The notes below the pieces were generated by a model. That model did no database searches. It had not been told where the DNA came from and worked only from the letters and a program-made list of their open reading frames with translations. The translations under genes and the position numbers were made by a program. Shown piece by piece: positions 54,093 through 63,554 of a DNA stretch of 64,000 nucleotides. Where the stretch lies: positions 2,728,001 to 2,792,000 of the forward strand of contig NZ_CP102277.1 of assembly GCF_025149785.1 (NCBI RefSeq). The letters run 5' to 3'. Position 1 is the stretch's first letter, and every line of letters starts with the position of its first letter. The stretch comes from Coprococcus comes ATCC 27758. GTDB lineage: Bacteria; Bacillota; Clostridia; Lachnospirales; Lachnospiraceae.

Positions 54093-56246
54093 TTACTGAA
54101 TTCCTCTCATTGTAAGCTGGATCCGCTTCTTCTGTAAATCAACGCTCATCACCTTTACATCTACAACATCTCCTACGCTGACTGCTTCCAGTGGATGCTT
54201 GATAAAACGATCCGTGATCTGGGAAATGTGCACCAATCCGTCCTGATGCACTCCAATATCGACAAATACACCAAAGTCAATGACATTTCGCACGGTTCCT
54301 TTCAGAATCATTCCTTCCTTCAGATCCTTCATATCAAGGACATCCGTCCTGAGAATTGGTTTCGGCATCTCATCTCGTGGATCACGCGCCGGTTTTTCCA
54401 GCTCTTTGACAATATCCCGAAGGGTGATCTCTCCTATTCCAAGTTCTTCAGCGAGCTTTTTGTAATCTTTGATGGTAAGAGACAGACCTGCAAGTTTGCC
54501 GCCTGCAATATCTTCCGGCTTGAAGCCCTGCTTTTCAAGAAGCTTTCCTGCCGCCTCGTAAGACTCCGGATGTACACTGGTTCCGTCAAGTGGATTGGTT
54601 CCGCCCTGGATCCTCATAAACCCGGCACACTGCTCAAATGCTTTTGGTCCAAGTTTTGGTACTTTGAGAAGTTCTTTTCTATTCTCAAATTTTCCATTTT
54701 CTTCCCTGTAGGCAACAATATTTTTCGCAAGGGTTCCGGAAATACCGGAAATATAAGAAAGCAGCGGAGCCGATGCAGTATTTAGGTCCACACCGACTTT
54801 ATTTACACAGTCTTCTACCACACCGCCAAGTGCTTCTCCTAATTTTTTCTGGTTCATATCATGCTGATACTGCCCGACACCGATCGACTGCGGATCGATC
54901 TTTACCAGTTCGGCAAGCGGATCCTGAAGACGTCTTGCGATGGATGTCGCGCTTCTCTGCCCGACATCAAATTTTGGGAATTCTTCTGTAGCAAGTTTAC
55001 TTGCTGAGTACACAGATGCTCCCGCTTCATTTACGATCACATACTGCACTTTTTCCGGAATCTCTTTTAACAGTTCTACAATAAACTGTTCTGATTCTCT
55101 GGATGCTGTTCCATTTCCCAGGGAAATCAAAGAGATGTGATACTTTGGAATAATCTTTTTCAGCAGATCTTTTGCTGCCTGGATCTTCTTCGGAGTCGTA
55201 GGCGCTGTCGGATAAATTACAGTCGTGCCGATTACTTTCCCGGTCGGATCTACCACAGCAAGCTTGCATCCGGTACGGAATGCAGGATCCCATCCAAGCA
55301 CAACCTGTCCGACGATCGGCGGCTGCATCAGAAGCTGCTCCAGATTCTTTCCAAACACAAGGATTGCGCCATCTTCTGCTTTTTCCGTCAGTTCGTTTCT
55401 CAGTTCACGCTCGATCGCCGGTGCGATCAGCCTCTGATAGCTGTCGGCCACAACCTCTTTCAAAACCGGTGTTGTGTATGGATTATCCCTGCGGATCACT
55501 TTCTTTTCCAGATAACGGAGAATTTCCTCTTCCGGTGCTTCAATCTTAACACTCAGGAATTTTTCTTTTTCTCCACGGTTGAGTGCCAGCACACGGTGTC
55601 CGGCTACTTTGCTGACCGCTTCTGTAAAATCATAATACATCTCGTATACAGATTCTGCTTTTTCGTCTTTTGCAGCAGAAACCAGCGTACCCTTTTTGAA
55701 CGTCAGATCGCGGATCCTCTTTCTGTAATCTGCCTCATCTGAAATATTTTCTGCAAGAATATCTTTCGCACCGTCAATCGCTTCCTGCACATTTTTCACG
55801 CCCTTTTCTTCAGAAACATATTTTTCTGCCTCTTTTTCCAGGGGCTCCTTACTATTCTGAAGAGAGATCAGAACCGCCAGTGATTCCAGACCTTTTTCTT
55901 TTGCAATTGTCGCACGGGTCCGGCGTTTTGGTCTATACGGACGATAAAGATCGTCCACCAGAACCTGCGTCTCTGCTGCCACGATCTGTGCTTTCAGCTC
56001 AGGTGTTAACTTGCCCTGTTCTTCAATACTTGCAAGAACCTGTTCTTTTTTCTCTTCCAGGTTCCGCAGATAGGTCAGTCGTTCATATAATTTACGAAGC
56101 TGTTCATCATCCAGTGTACCGTGTGCTTCTTTTCTGTAACGCGCAATAAACGGAATGGTATTTCCTTCATCAATCAGCTTTACAGCCGCATCTACCTGCC
56201 ACTTTTTTACGCCCAGTTCTTCTGTTATTTTCTGGTTAATATCCAT
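54093..56246 (-). CDS. tex: Tex-family RNA-binding protein
   Basis: 717 residues, the usual length. N-terminal Tex helices (KITEELGVKKWQVDAAVKLI), a YqgF/RNase H-like domain at about 315-440 (VVLGWDPAFRTGCKLAVVDP), helix-hairpin-helix pairs at about 490-570 (YISGISGTLAKNIVAYREENG, LLKVPKLGPKAFEQCAGF), and an S1 domain at about 645-715 (LKGTVRNVIDFGVFVDIG). Binds RNA and acts in transcription-related processes. It ends three bases before the start of the DUF5685 gene, so it heads the J-protein/DUF5685/membrane-protein run. Confidence 0.96.
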   Translation of the reverse strand: MDINQKITEELGVKKWQVDAAVKLIDEGNTIPFIARYRKEAHGTLDDEQLRKLYERLTYLRNLEEKKEQVLASIEEQGKLTPELKAQIVAAETQVLVDDLYRPYRPKRRTRATIAKEKGLESLAVLISLQNSKEPLEKEAEKYVSEEKGVKNVQEAIDGAKDILAENISDEADYRKRIRDLTFKKGTLVSAAKDEKAESVYEMYYDFTEAVSKVAGHRVLALNRGEKEKFLSVKIEAPEEEILRYLEKKVIRRDNPYTTPVLKEVVADSYQRLIAPAIERELRNELTEKAEDGAILVFGKNLEQLLMQPPIVGQVVLGWDPAFRTGCKLAVVDPTGKVIGTTVIYPTAPTTPKKIQAAKDLLKKIIPKYHISLISLGNGTASRESEQFIVELLKEIPEKVQYVIVNEAGASVYSASKLATEEFPKFDVGQRSATSIARRLQDPLAELVKIDPQSIGVGQYQHDMNQKKLGEALGGVVEDCVNKVGVDLNTASAPLLSYISGISGTLAKNIVAYREENGKFENRKELLKVPKLGPKAFEQCAGFMRIQGGTNPLDGTSVHPESYEAAGKLLEKQGFKPEDIAGGKLAGLSLTIKDYKKLAEELGIGEITLRDIVKELEKPARDPRDEMPKPILRTDVLDMKDLKEGMILKGTVRNVIDFGVFVDIGVHQDGLVHISQITDRFIKHPLEAVSVGDVVDVKVMSVDLQKKRIQLTMRGIQ

Positions 56247-56418
56247 TGATATCCAATCCTCTCTTTTTGTTCGCTATGGATTTAATGATACCATGTCATC
56301 TCTTATTTTTCAATTCCCGTTAAAATTACAGAGTTCGCTCGGTTTTCTTGTCTTTTTCTATTAAATATGCTATACTACAGCTAATCTGACTGAAAAATTT
56401 TAAGAAAGGATTAACCAA

Positions 56419-57027
56419 ATGTCAAGCGATATTGAAAAAGAGCCACTGTCCAGACAACAGAAAAAATCAAAAGAAACCAAAGCACGTATCTTTCATGCAG
56501 CCAAGACAATTCTGCAGAAGCAGGGATACGATCAGCTTTCCATAAAAAATATCTGTGATGAAGCAGGTGTCTCCAACGGCAGCTTCTATCATCATTTTAA
56601 AACCAAAGATGATCTTTTATCTTATTATATTGAAGAACAGCCAAGCATCAATCCGGATCTTCTGGATACGCCGGAAGATGCAGATGAGGCAAAGATCGGT
56701 ATCATCCACGTTTATCTGAATTACGCACAGTACTGCCGGGAACTCGGAGTAGAATTCATGTCCAACTACTACACACCGCGCAACCAGGCACTGAACCCAA
56801 CGATCCGTACCGAGCGACCGTACCCGATCCTTACCGTAGAGAATTATCTTCGCAAAGCGATTGATGCCGGCATCATTGCGCCAAAGATTTCCCTGGATGA
56901 AATCTGCACTGATATCCGTATGCTGGTTATCGGAAATGTATTTGAATGGTGTCTGCATAACGGAGAGACTGATTTTGAAGGTAATATCCGCCGTTCGATC
57001 GGGCATTATCTGGATGGCATTTTCTGA
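56419..57027 (+). CDS. TetR-family transcriptional regulator
   Basis: 202 residues. HTH at about 20-65: ARIFHAAKTILQKQGYDQLSIKNICDEAGVSNGSFYHHFKTKDDLL, a clear TetR_N. The C-terminal domain is acidic and helical (EFMSNYYTPRNQALNPTIRTE), ligand unknown. It stands alone between tex and galM, so its targets are not clear from context. AAAGGA precedes the ATG. Confidence 0.9.
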   Translation: MSSDIEKEPLSRQQKKSKETKARIFHAAKTILQKQGYDQLSIKNICDEAGVSNGSFYHHFKTKDDLLSYYIEEQPSINPDLLDTPEDADEAKIGIIHVYLNYAQYCRELGVEFMSNYYTPRNQALNPTIRTERPYPILTVENYLRKAIDAGIIAPKISLDEICTDIRMLVIGNVFEWCLHNGETDFEGNIRRSIGHYLDGIF

Positions 57028-57101
57028 TTTCACAGATATACCACAGCGTAAAATGAATTTTTCATATTCCTTCGCTGATTTTTTACAGCACATATTTTCA
57101 A

Positions 57102-57139
57102 AAAAGGTGTCATGGATTTTTATGTCCATGGCACCTTTT
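57102..57139. terminator. Two-way terminator between the TetR gene and galM
   Basis: Long stem AAAAGGTGTCATGGA / TCCATGGCACCTTTT (57102-57139) with one mismatch. Confidence 0.85.
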
Positions 57140-57153
57140 CGGCTTATCTGTTG

Positions 57154-58185
57154 TTATATAAACTTGTACATCGTTGTTGTTTCGTAAGTTTCGCCCTTCT
57201 CGCATACCGGCCCGGCAAAATTCTCTTTATGGATTGCATCCGGGAAGAACTGTGTCTCGAAGCAGGCTGCCTGGCGTTTGTGGTAATGCGCCCCGCCTTT
57301 TCCTTTGGCATCAACAATAAAGTTGCCTGTATAAAGCTGCATTCCCGGAAGGTCTGTATAAACTTCCATAGTGATTCCGCTCTCTTCCGAGGACATCTCT
57401 GCCACTTTCGCAAATTCTCCTTTATTGTTCAGAACCCAGTTATGATCATATCCTTTCCCGAAATTCAGTGCTTCATAATCTGTCTCGATTTCTTTGCCAA
57501 TTGCTTTCTTTGTGCGGAAATCCATCGGTGTTCCTTCTACCGGTGTGATCTCGCCTGTCGGAATAGACTCGGCATCGGCTCTGGTAAATGCATCTGCATC
57601 AATCCATACTTCCTGATCCAGTACATCTCCTGATGCATGTCCATCCATATTAAAATAGCTGTGATTTGTCATGTTGATCAGAGTATCTGCATCCGGAACT
57701 GCATGGTAAGCGATCTTCACTGCATTGTCTTCTGTCAGAGTATATGTTACCTCAATATGTACAGCTCCCGGATATCCCTGATCACCATCCGGGCTGTCCA
57801 GTTCAAATGTAATATAATCATCTGCGGTTTCTTTTACCTTCCACATTCTCTGGTTATAAAAATCCATTCCGCTGTGGAGATTATTGCCATTATCATTCTT
57901 TTCAAGCTGATAGGTCACTCCGTTCAGTTCAAAGGATGCTCCTCCGATACGGTTTGCACTTCTCCCGACAATTGCACCGAAGAACAGATCTCCTTCTTCA
58001 TATCCTGCTGCCTCATCATATCCAAGCACAACATCACACGGCTTGCCTTCTTTGTCCGGTACGATCACCTGTACCAGCGTTGCACCGTAATCGGATACTG
58101 CAATCTCCATTCCGTTTTTATTTGTGAGCGTATATAATTTTGTCTCGTCACCTTTAACTGTTGCACCAAAATCTGTTACTTTCAT
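57154..58185 (-). CDS. galM: Aldose 1-epimerase (galactose mutarotase)
   Basis: 343 residues. Interconverts alpha and beta anomers of galactose and related sugars. Catalytic residues are in NNLHSGMDFYN and NMTNHSYFNMDG (the two His) and FETQFFPDAIH (the Glu). Length normal. I placed the start at 58185, where AAGAGG precedes MKVTDFGATVKG; the frame is open 31 codons further, but without a site. No other galactose genes are adjacent. Confidence 0.93.
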   Translation of the reverse strand: MKVTDFGATVKGDETKLYTLTNKNGMEIAVSDYGATLVQVIVPDKEGKPCDVVLGYDEAAGYEEGDLFFGAIVGRSANRIGGASFELNGVTYQLEKNDNGNNLHSGMDFYNQRMWKVKETADDYITFELDSPDGDQGYPGAVHIEVTYTLTEDNAVKIAYHAVPDADTLINMTNHSYFNMDGHASGDVLDQEVWIDADAFTRADAESIPTGEITPVEGTPMDFRTKKAIGKEIETDYEALNFGKGYDHNWVLNNKGEFAKVAEMSSEESGITMEVYTDLPGMQLYTGNFIVDAKGKGGAHYHKRQAACFETQFFPDAIHKENFAGPVCEKGETYETTTMYKFI

Positions 58186-58371
58186 TTTTCCTCTTCCGCC
58201 CTTTCTGTTAATTGTGCCTGTAAAACAGACATCTCTTTTACAGGTGTTATTGTAACATAATTTTTTTATTTTTTGCACCCTTTATCGTTGTTCTGCCATT
58301 TTGTACATATTGCTGATATTTTTTATCATTTTGTGACAAAATTAACTTATTTGTCTATTTATTAACTTTGC

Positions 58372-58400
58372 TTGCAAGATTGTACTAAAATGCATACAAT
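58372..58400 (+). promoter_or_regulatory. Promoter of the hydrogenase operon
   Basis: TTGCAA (58372-58377), 17 bp, TACAAT (58395-58400), giving a leader of about 100 bases. A 15-bp palindrome ATTTTGTGACAAAAT at 58328-58342 lies upstream. The rest of 58186-58510 shows no gene. Confidence 0.6.
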
Positions 58401-58510
58401 ATCATTATAAGTGTGTCCATAGAGTTAATCTATAGTATTCAGATGTTTTCCCTATGATTTTCTTCATCTGTCCTGTAGATTAGCAAAAAAAGTTAAAGGA
58501 GAAAAAAGCT

Positions 58511-60343
58511 ATGAGTAGACTTGAAATCACTGCACCAGACAAAGCCCAGCTGGTTATCGAAGGGCTCTACAAAGATCTGGAGCGAAGAATCGAATCCAGT
58601 CCTCCGGGACTATGTCCTGTTGACATGACTCGTGCTTTCCTGGAGATGTGTCATACACATACCTGTGGAAAATGTGTGCCGTGCCGTGTTGGTCTGTGGC
58701 AGCTGAAAAACCTGCTGACCGACGTTATGAACGGAGACGCAACTATGGAAACATTAGACCTGATGGAAGAACTCTCTGTATCAATCATGGAAGGAGCTGA
58801 CTGTGCGATCGGGTATGAAGCAGCTCACATGGTTTACAAGAGTCTGATGGGATGTCGGGAAGACTATGAAGAACATGTGCGCCAGGGAAGATGTACCTGC
58901 CAGTACACACAGCCTGTTCCTTGTGTATCTTTGTGCCCGGCACATGTAGATATTCCGGGATATATCGCTCTTGTCGGAGAAGGACGTTACGCAGATGCGA
59001 TCCGCCTGATCCGTAAGGACAATCCATTCCCGACCACCTGTGGTTTTATCTGCGAACATCCTTGTGAGGCACGCTGCCGTCGTAACATCGTAGACGATGC
59101 AGTCAATATCCGCGGTCTTAAGAGAATGGCTGCTGATTATGCCGGAAAAGTTCCACCGCCGCCATGTGCTCCATCTACCGGAAAGCGCATTGCCGTTGTT
59201 GGTGGTGGCCCTGGTGGATTAAGTGCAGCTTACTATCTGCAGCTGATGGGACACCAGACAACCGTATTTGAGATGCTGCCGGAACTTGGCGGTATGCTCC
59301 GCTATGGTATCCCGAACTACCGTCTGCCGAAAGACCGTCTGAACGATGATATCAATGCCATCCTTGAGACCGGTGTCAAAGTTGAATTTGGCAAACGGAT
59401 TGGAAAAGATATGACAATCCAGAGTCTGCGTGAAGAATACGACGCAGTTCTTATTACAATCGGTGCAAGTACCGATAAGAAACTTGGTATCGAAGGCGAA
59501 CACTCAGAAGGTGTCCTTTCTGCTGTTCAGTTCCTTCGTGATGTAGGAAAGAACCAGAACCCGGATCTTACCGGACAGGAAGTAGCCGTTATCGGTGGCG
59601 GTAACGTATCTATGGATGCTGTCCGTACCGCAAAACGTCTGGGGGCTAAAAAAGTCAGCATCGTTTACCGCCGCCGCGTGGCAGATATGACTGCCCTTCC
59701 GGCAGAGATTGAAGGTGCTGTTGCAGAAGGAATCGAAGTACAGACTCTGATGGCTCCTTCCCGCATCGAAACAGATGAAAACGGTCATGTAAAAGGAATC
59801 TACGTTACACCACAGATGATCAGTAAGATCAAAGACGGTCGTGCAAGTGTACGTCCGACAGGTGCTCCTGACGTATTTATTCCATGCCAGACACTGATCG
59901 TTGCAATCGGACAGGATATTGAATACCAGCACTTTGAAGAAGCCGGTGTTCCTGTACAGAGAGGTAAGATCTTAACCGAAAAATACGGCGGATTCGATAA
60001 CATTCCGGGTGTATTTGCCGGCGGAGACTGTGCTTCCGGTCCTGCATCCGTAATCAAAGCTATTGCTGCTGCAAAAGTAGTAGCTGCTAACATAGACGAA
60101 TACCTGGGATATCACCACATTATCAGCTGTGACGTTGAGATTCCTGAAGCGCGTCTTGATGACCGCCCGCCGTGCGGAAGAGTAAACATGACCGAGCGTG
60201 AAGCCTGCGAACGTGTCTGTGACTTTAACGGTGTAGAAAACTGCATGTCCGAGGCAGAAGCGAAACAGGAAGCCAGCAGATGTCTGCGTTGCGACCACTT
60301 CGGCTACGGCATTTTCAAAGGAGGTCGTGAAACATTATGGTAA
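58511..60343 (+). CDS. GltD-like NAD(P)H flavoprotein fused to a NuoF-type iron-sulfur domain; hydrogenase partner
   Basis: 610 residues. Domain order: NuoF C-terminal-type 4Fe-4S region (HTCGKCVPCRVGLWQL at about 50-65, with its last Cys in GADCAIGYEAA); Fer4_20 region (CVSLCPAHVDIPGY, CGFICEHPCEARCRR); FAD-binding GKRIAVVGGGPGGLSAAYY (about 225-245); NAD(P) loop AVIGGGNVSMDAVRTAKRLG followed by YRRR, which favours NADPH; and PGVFAGGDC. The NuoF FMN and NADH domain itself is absent. It is placed 7 bases ahead of overlapping the hydrogenase gene, so it probably passes electrons between NAD(P)H and HydA, perhaps with ferredoxin bifurcation. That mechanism is inference. Confidence 0.88.
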   Translation: MSRLEITAPDKAQLVIEGLYKDLERRIESSPPGLCPVDMTRAFLEMCHTHTCGKCVPCRVGLWQLKNLLTDVMNGDATMETLDLMEELSVSIMEGADCAIGYEAAHMVYKSLMGCREDYEEHVRQGRCTCQYTQPVPCVSLCPAHVDIPGYIALVGEGRYADAIRLIRKDNPFPTTCGFICEHPCEARCRRNIVDDAVNIRGLKRMAADYAGKVPPPPCAPSTGKRIAVVGGGPGGLSAAYYLQLMGHQTTVFEMLPELGGMLRYGIPNYRLPKDRLNDDINAILETGVKVEFGKRIGKDMTIQSLREEYDAVLITIGASTDKKLGIEGEHSEGVLSAVQFLRDVGKNQNPDLTGQEVAVIGGGNVSMDAVRTAKRLGAKKVSIVYRRRVADMTALPAEIEGAVAEGIEVQTLMAPSRIETDENGHVKGIYVTPQMISKIKDGRASVRPTGAPDVFIPCQTLIVAIGQDIEYQHFEEAGVPVQRGKILTEKYGGFDNIPGVFAGGDCASGPASVIKAIAAAKVVAANIDEYLGYHHIISCDVEIPEARLDDRPPCGRVNMTEREACERVCDFNGVENCMSEAEAKQEASRCLRCDHFGYGIFKGGRETLW

Positions 60344-62073
60344 ATCTTACAATTGATAATATAAACGTATCTGTCCCGGAAGGTACTACTATCATGGATG
60401 CTGCCAAAATGGCGGATATCCCGATTCCAAAGCTCTGCTATCTGAAAGATATCAACGAGATCGCAGCCTGTCGTGTCTGTGTTGTTGAACTCGAGGGAAT
60501 GGAACGGCTGGTAACTTCCTGCAACAACGTAGTAAAAGAAGGTATGGTAATCCATACAAACAGCCCAAAGGTTCGTACAGCCAGAAGACAGACTGTACAG
60601 CTTATCCTTTCCCAGCACGACTGCAAATGTGCTACCTGTGTCAGAAGCGGTAACTGTACTCTGCAGAGTCTTGCAAATGACCTGAACATCATCGAAATAC
60701 CATTTAAGCAGCGTCTGGAAGAATTCCCTTGGGATAAAGAATTTCCGCTGATCAGAGACTCACAGAAATGCATCAAATGTATGCGCTGTATCCAGGTCTG
60801 TGACAAGATCCAGGATTTACATATCTGGGATGTGACAAGTACTGGTTCCCGTACTACCATTAATGTAACCGGCAACCATAAGATCTCCGAGGTTTCCTGT
60901 TCTCTGTGCGGTCAGTGTATTACTCACTGCCCGGTCGGCGCTCTGCGCGAACGTGATGATACAGAGAAAGTATGGGATGCAATCGCTGATGACAAGAAAG
61001 TCGTTGTTGCACAGGTTGCTCCTGCTGTACGTGCTGCATGGGGTGAAGCTCTTGGTCTTTCCCGTGAAGAAGCAACTGTCGGCAAGATCATGGATGCTCT
61101 GAAGAAAATGGGTATTGACTATGTATTCGATACCTCCTTCACAGCAGACCTTACTATTATGGAAGAAGGAAATGAATTCCTGCAGAGATTTACAAAAGGC
61201 GAATTAAATCTTCGTCCGATGTTTACCTCCTGCTGCCCTGGATGGGTACGCTTCCTTAAATCACAGTACCCACATCTGGTGCCACAGCTTTCAACAGCCA
61301 AATCACCACAGCAGATGTTCGGTTCTGTTATGAAGAGCTATTTTGCAGAATCCATCGGTGTGAAACCGGAAAATATGTTTACTGTATCTATCATGCCATG
61401 TGTTGCCAAAAAAGGCGAAAGTAACATGGAACTGTTCTATGGTGAATATGCCGGACACGAGACAGACGTTGTACTTACAACTCGTGAATTGACACGCATG
61501 ATCCGTTCTGCACATATTGATCCTGCTTCTTTGGTTGATCGTGAATGCGATCCTCTGATGAAAGAATGGACCGGTGCCGGTGTTATCTTCGGAACAACAG
61601 GTGGTGTTATGGAAGCAGCACTTCGTTCTGCTCACTACCTTGTAACCGGACGTAACCCTGATCCGGATGCATTCAAGATTGTCCGCAATCCTGGTGGACA
61701 GCCAGGTGTTGTAGAAGCTGAGATCCAGCTTGGAGATGCTACTGTTCGTGCTGCTGTTGTCAGCGGACTCGGAAACACACGTAAACTGATCGAAGCAATC
61801 GAACATGGTGAAGTACATTATGATTTTGTAGAAGTCATGGCCTGCCCTGGCGGATGCGTCGGCGGTGGCGGTCAGCCAATCCATGACGGAGAAGAACTTG
61901 CACGGACACGTGGTGAAAATCTTTATTTCCTTGATAAGAATGCACCACTTCGCTTCTCACATGAGAACCCGGATGTACTCCGTCTGTACCGTGATTTCTT
62001 TGAGAAACCGCTTTCTCACAAGTCACATATGTTGCTTCACACGGATCATAACGCATGGGAGATGCCTAGATAA
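60337..62073 (+). CDS. hydA: [FeFe] hydrogenase, group A
   Basis: 578 residues, cytoplasmic, forms H2 from protons and electrons. Iron-sulfur sites in order: 2Fe-2S (CYLKDINEIAACRVC with a later Cys), His-ligated 4Fe-4S (HDCKCATCVRSGNC), and two 4Fe-4S sites (CIKCMRCIQVC, CSLCGQCITHCP). The H-cluster motifs are TSCCPGW, MPCVAKKGE and ACPGGCVGGGGQP, followed by the small-subunit domain. All ligands are present. The ATG overlaps the flavoprotein gene by 7 bases and has GGAGG upstream. The maturation genes hydE, hydF and hydG are not in this window. Confidence 0.97.
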   Translation: MVNLTIDNINVSVPEGTTIMDAAKMADIPIPKLCYLKDINEIAACRVCVVELEGMERLVTSCNNVVKEGMVIHTNSPKVRTARRQTVQLILSQHDCKCATCVRSGNCTLQSLANDLNIIEIPFKQRLEEFPWDKEFPLIRDSQKCIKCMRCIQVCDKIQDLHIWDVTSTGSRTTINVTGNHKISEVSCSLCGQCITHCPVGALRERDDTEKVWDAIADDKKVVVAQVAPAVRAAWGEALGLSREEATVGKIMDALKKMGIDYVFDTSFTADLTIMEEGNEFLQRFTKGELNLRPMFTSCCPGWVRFLKSQYPHLVPQLSTAKSPQQMFGSVMKSYFAESIGVKPENMFTVSIMPCVAKKGESNMELFYGEYAGHETDVVLTTRELTRMIRSAHIDPASLVDRECDPLMKEWTGAGVIFGTTGGVMEAALRSAHYLVTGRNPDPDAFKIVRNPGGQPGVVEAEIQLGDATVRAAVVSGLGNTRKLIEAIEHGEVHYDFVEVMACPGGCVGGGGQPIHDGEELARTRGENLYFLDKNAPLRFSHENPDVLRLYRDFFEKPLSHKSHMLLHTDHNAWEMPR

Positions 62074-62180
62074 ATCAAATTTTGCCCTCTAAAAGATTGT
62101 AACGAATATATAAATAATTTATAGAAGCCACGTATTCTATAAACTAAGATATAGAAATTGAGCCCTTCTATATCTCTAAA

Positions 62181-62227
62181 ATCCAGAAATGGGAAATGAC
62201 CTGCCATGTCATTTCCCATTTCTGGAT
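62181..62227. terminator. Long perfect hairpin after hydA
   Basis: 20-bp perfect inverted repeat (62181-62200 with 62208-62227) and a 7-base loop, between convergent hydA and the kinase-like gene. No T run follows directly on either strand. Confidence 0.6.
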
Positions 62228-62258
62228 TCAACAAACTAGTATATTCTTTTTATACCTT

Positions 62259-62852
62259 CTAAGCTCTGTCAGATTCTTCTGTCATCTTCTTATAATACAG
62301 AATCAGATCTGCTGCCTGTTCATAGGACAACTCTGTAGTGCTGACCGAAAGATCATAATTCTTCGACATTCCCCATTCCTGTCCGGTATAATCCTTACGA
62401 AAAGCGCTTCTTTTCTCATCCACATCCTGGATCTTACGTTTCGCTTTCATTCTGCTTGTAATATGATCACGCTCTTTCACGCGTTCAATTCGTGTTTCCA
62501 TGTCTGCATGGACAAATACACTAAAAGCTTCTTCTCGGTTTCTCATCAGATAACCTGCGCACCTTCCCATAATAATACATGGTCCTTCTTCCGCAAGCTC
62601 TTCAATCAGCTTAAATGGATATGGCTTCTTCTTCGGTTCTGCAAAATTCATTGCGATTGAATAAAGAAGGCTGTCCACCGGCTGTTCATCCAGATACTCC
62701 TGCATTTCTTTCTCGTATCCGCGCATCTTTGCAATTTCAAACAGCTTCTCTTTATCGTAAAACGCATAACCGGTACGCTTTGCCAGCAATTCACCGATTT
62801 CATGTCCGCCGCTTCCATATTCCCGTCCGATACAGATAATTGTTTTCTCCAT
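62259..62852 (-). CDS. Cytidylate-kinase-like protein
   Basis: 197 residues, P-loop kinase. The loop is CIGREYGSGGHEIGELLAKR, with the class pattern GREYGSGG; then FYDKEKLFEIAKMRG and CIIMGRCAGYLMR. It belongs to the cytidylate-kinase-like family (AAA_26), common in Clostridia in addition to the true Cmk. Substrate unproven. The ATG at 62852 has AGAGGAG ten bases upstream; a GTG three codons before is too near that site. It lies 17 bases after lrgB on the same strand. Confidence 0.85.
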   Translation of the reverse strand: MEKTIICIGREYGSGGHEIGELLAKRTGYAFYDKEKLFEIAKMRGYEKEMQEYLDEQPVDSLLYSIAMNFAEPKKKPYPFKLIEELAEEGPCIIMGRCAGYLMRNREEAFSVFVHADMETRIERVKERDHITSRMKAKRKIQDVDEKRSAFRKDYTGQEWGMSKNYDLSVSTTELSYEQAADLILYYKKMTEESDRA

Positions 62853-62869
62853 ATTTTGCACACTCCTCT

Positions 62870-63553
62870 CTAATACAGGTGATAGAAAATCGATGCACCT
62901 ACAACCGTCATCAATCCGGCTACTGCAATAGAAAGACTGCTCATTGCTCCTTCAATCTCTCCGATTTCCATTGCCTTTGCCGTTCCCATAGCATGGGAAG
63001 CTGTTCCGATTGCCAGTCCTTTTGCAATCGGATGCTCAATTTTGCAGAGCTTACAGATTCCCTCTGCAAACATATTTCCAATAATCCCGGTAATTACGAT
63101 CGCAGCAACTGTAATCGTCACAATTCCACCAAGCTCTTCTGAGATTCCCATACCGATCGCTGTGGTAATTGATTTTGGAAGAAGCGTTACATAGAACTGC
63201 TTCTTCAGGTGGAACAACATAGAAAATACCCATACACCGGCAAGGCTGACAAATACACCTGTTGTAATTCCTGCAATGATCGCTTTCAGATTCTTCTTAA
63301 GAAGATTCATCTGCTGATAAAGCGGAATTGCAAGACAGACTGTTGACGGTGTCAGAAGGTAACTCAGTACATTCGCTCCCTTATCATAAGTATCATAATC
63401 AATTCCAGTCACTTTTAGCACGATAATTACAAAAACAATCGAAACAAGAAGTGGATTGAAGATACCAATTTTTAACTTTTTACGCAAAAAAATTCCTGCT
63501 TCATATCCAAAAAGACTGATCGCCATACAAAAAAAGGTCGATCCATGCAGCAT
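62870..63553 (-). CDS. lrgB: LrgB-family membrane protein
   Basis: 227 residues, six or seven spans. Family motifs: LLTPSTVCLAIPLYQQ, LLPKSITTAIGMGISEELGG, and GTASHAMGTAKAMEIGEIEGA. Works with LrgA in murein hydrolase control or in export of pyruvate or other metabolites. I chose the ATG at 63553, one base after the lrgA stop. Confidence 0.93.
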   Translation of the reverse strand: MLHGSTFFCMAISLFGYEAGIFLRKKLKIGIFNPLLVSIVFVIIVLKVTGIDYDTYDKGANVLSYLLTPSTVCLAIPLYQQMNLLKKNLKAIIAGITTGVFVSLAGVWVFSMLFHLKKQFYVTLLPKSITTAIGMGISEELGGIVTITVAAIVITGIIGNMFAEGICKLCKIEHPIAKGLAIGTASHAMGTAKAMEIGEIEGAMSSLSIAVAGLMTVVGASIFYHLY

Positions 63554-63554
63554 A

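Noticed and set aside
59219-61884. Long minus-strand open frames under the hydrogenase genes
   Set aside because: Antisense shadows of strongly supported plus-strand genes.
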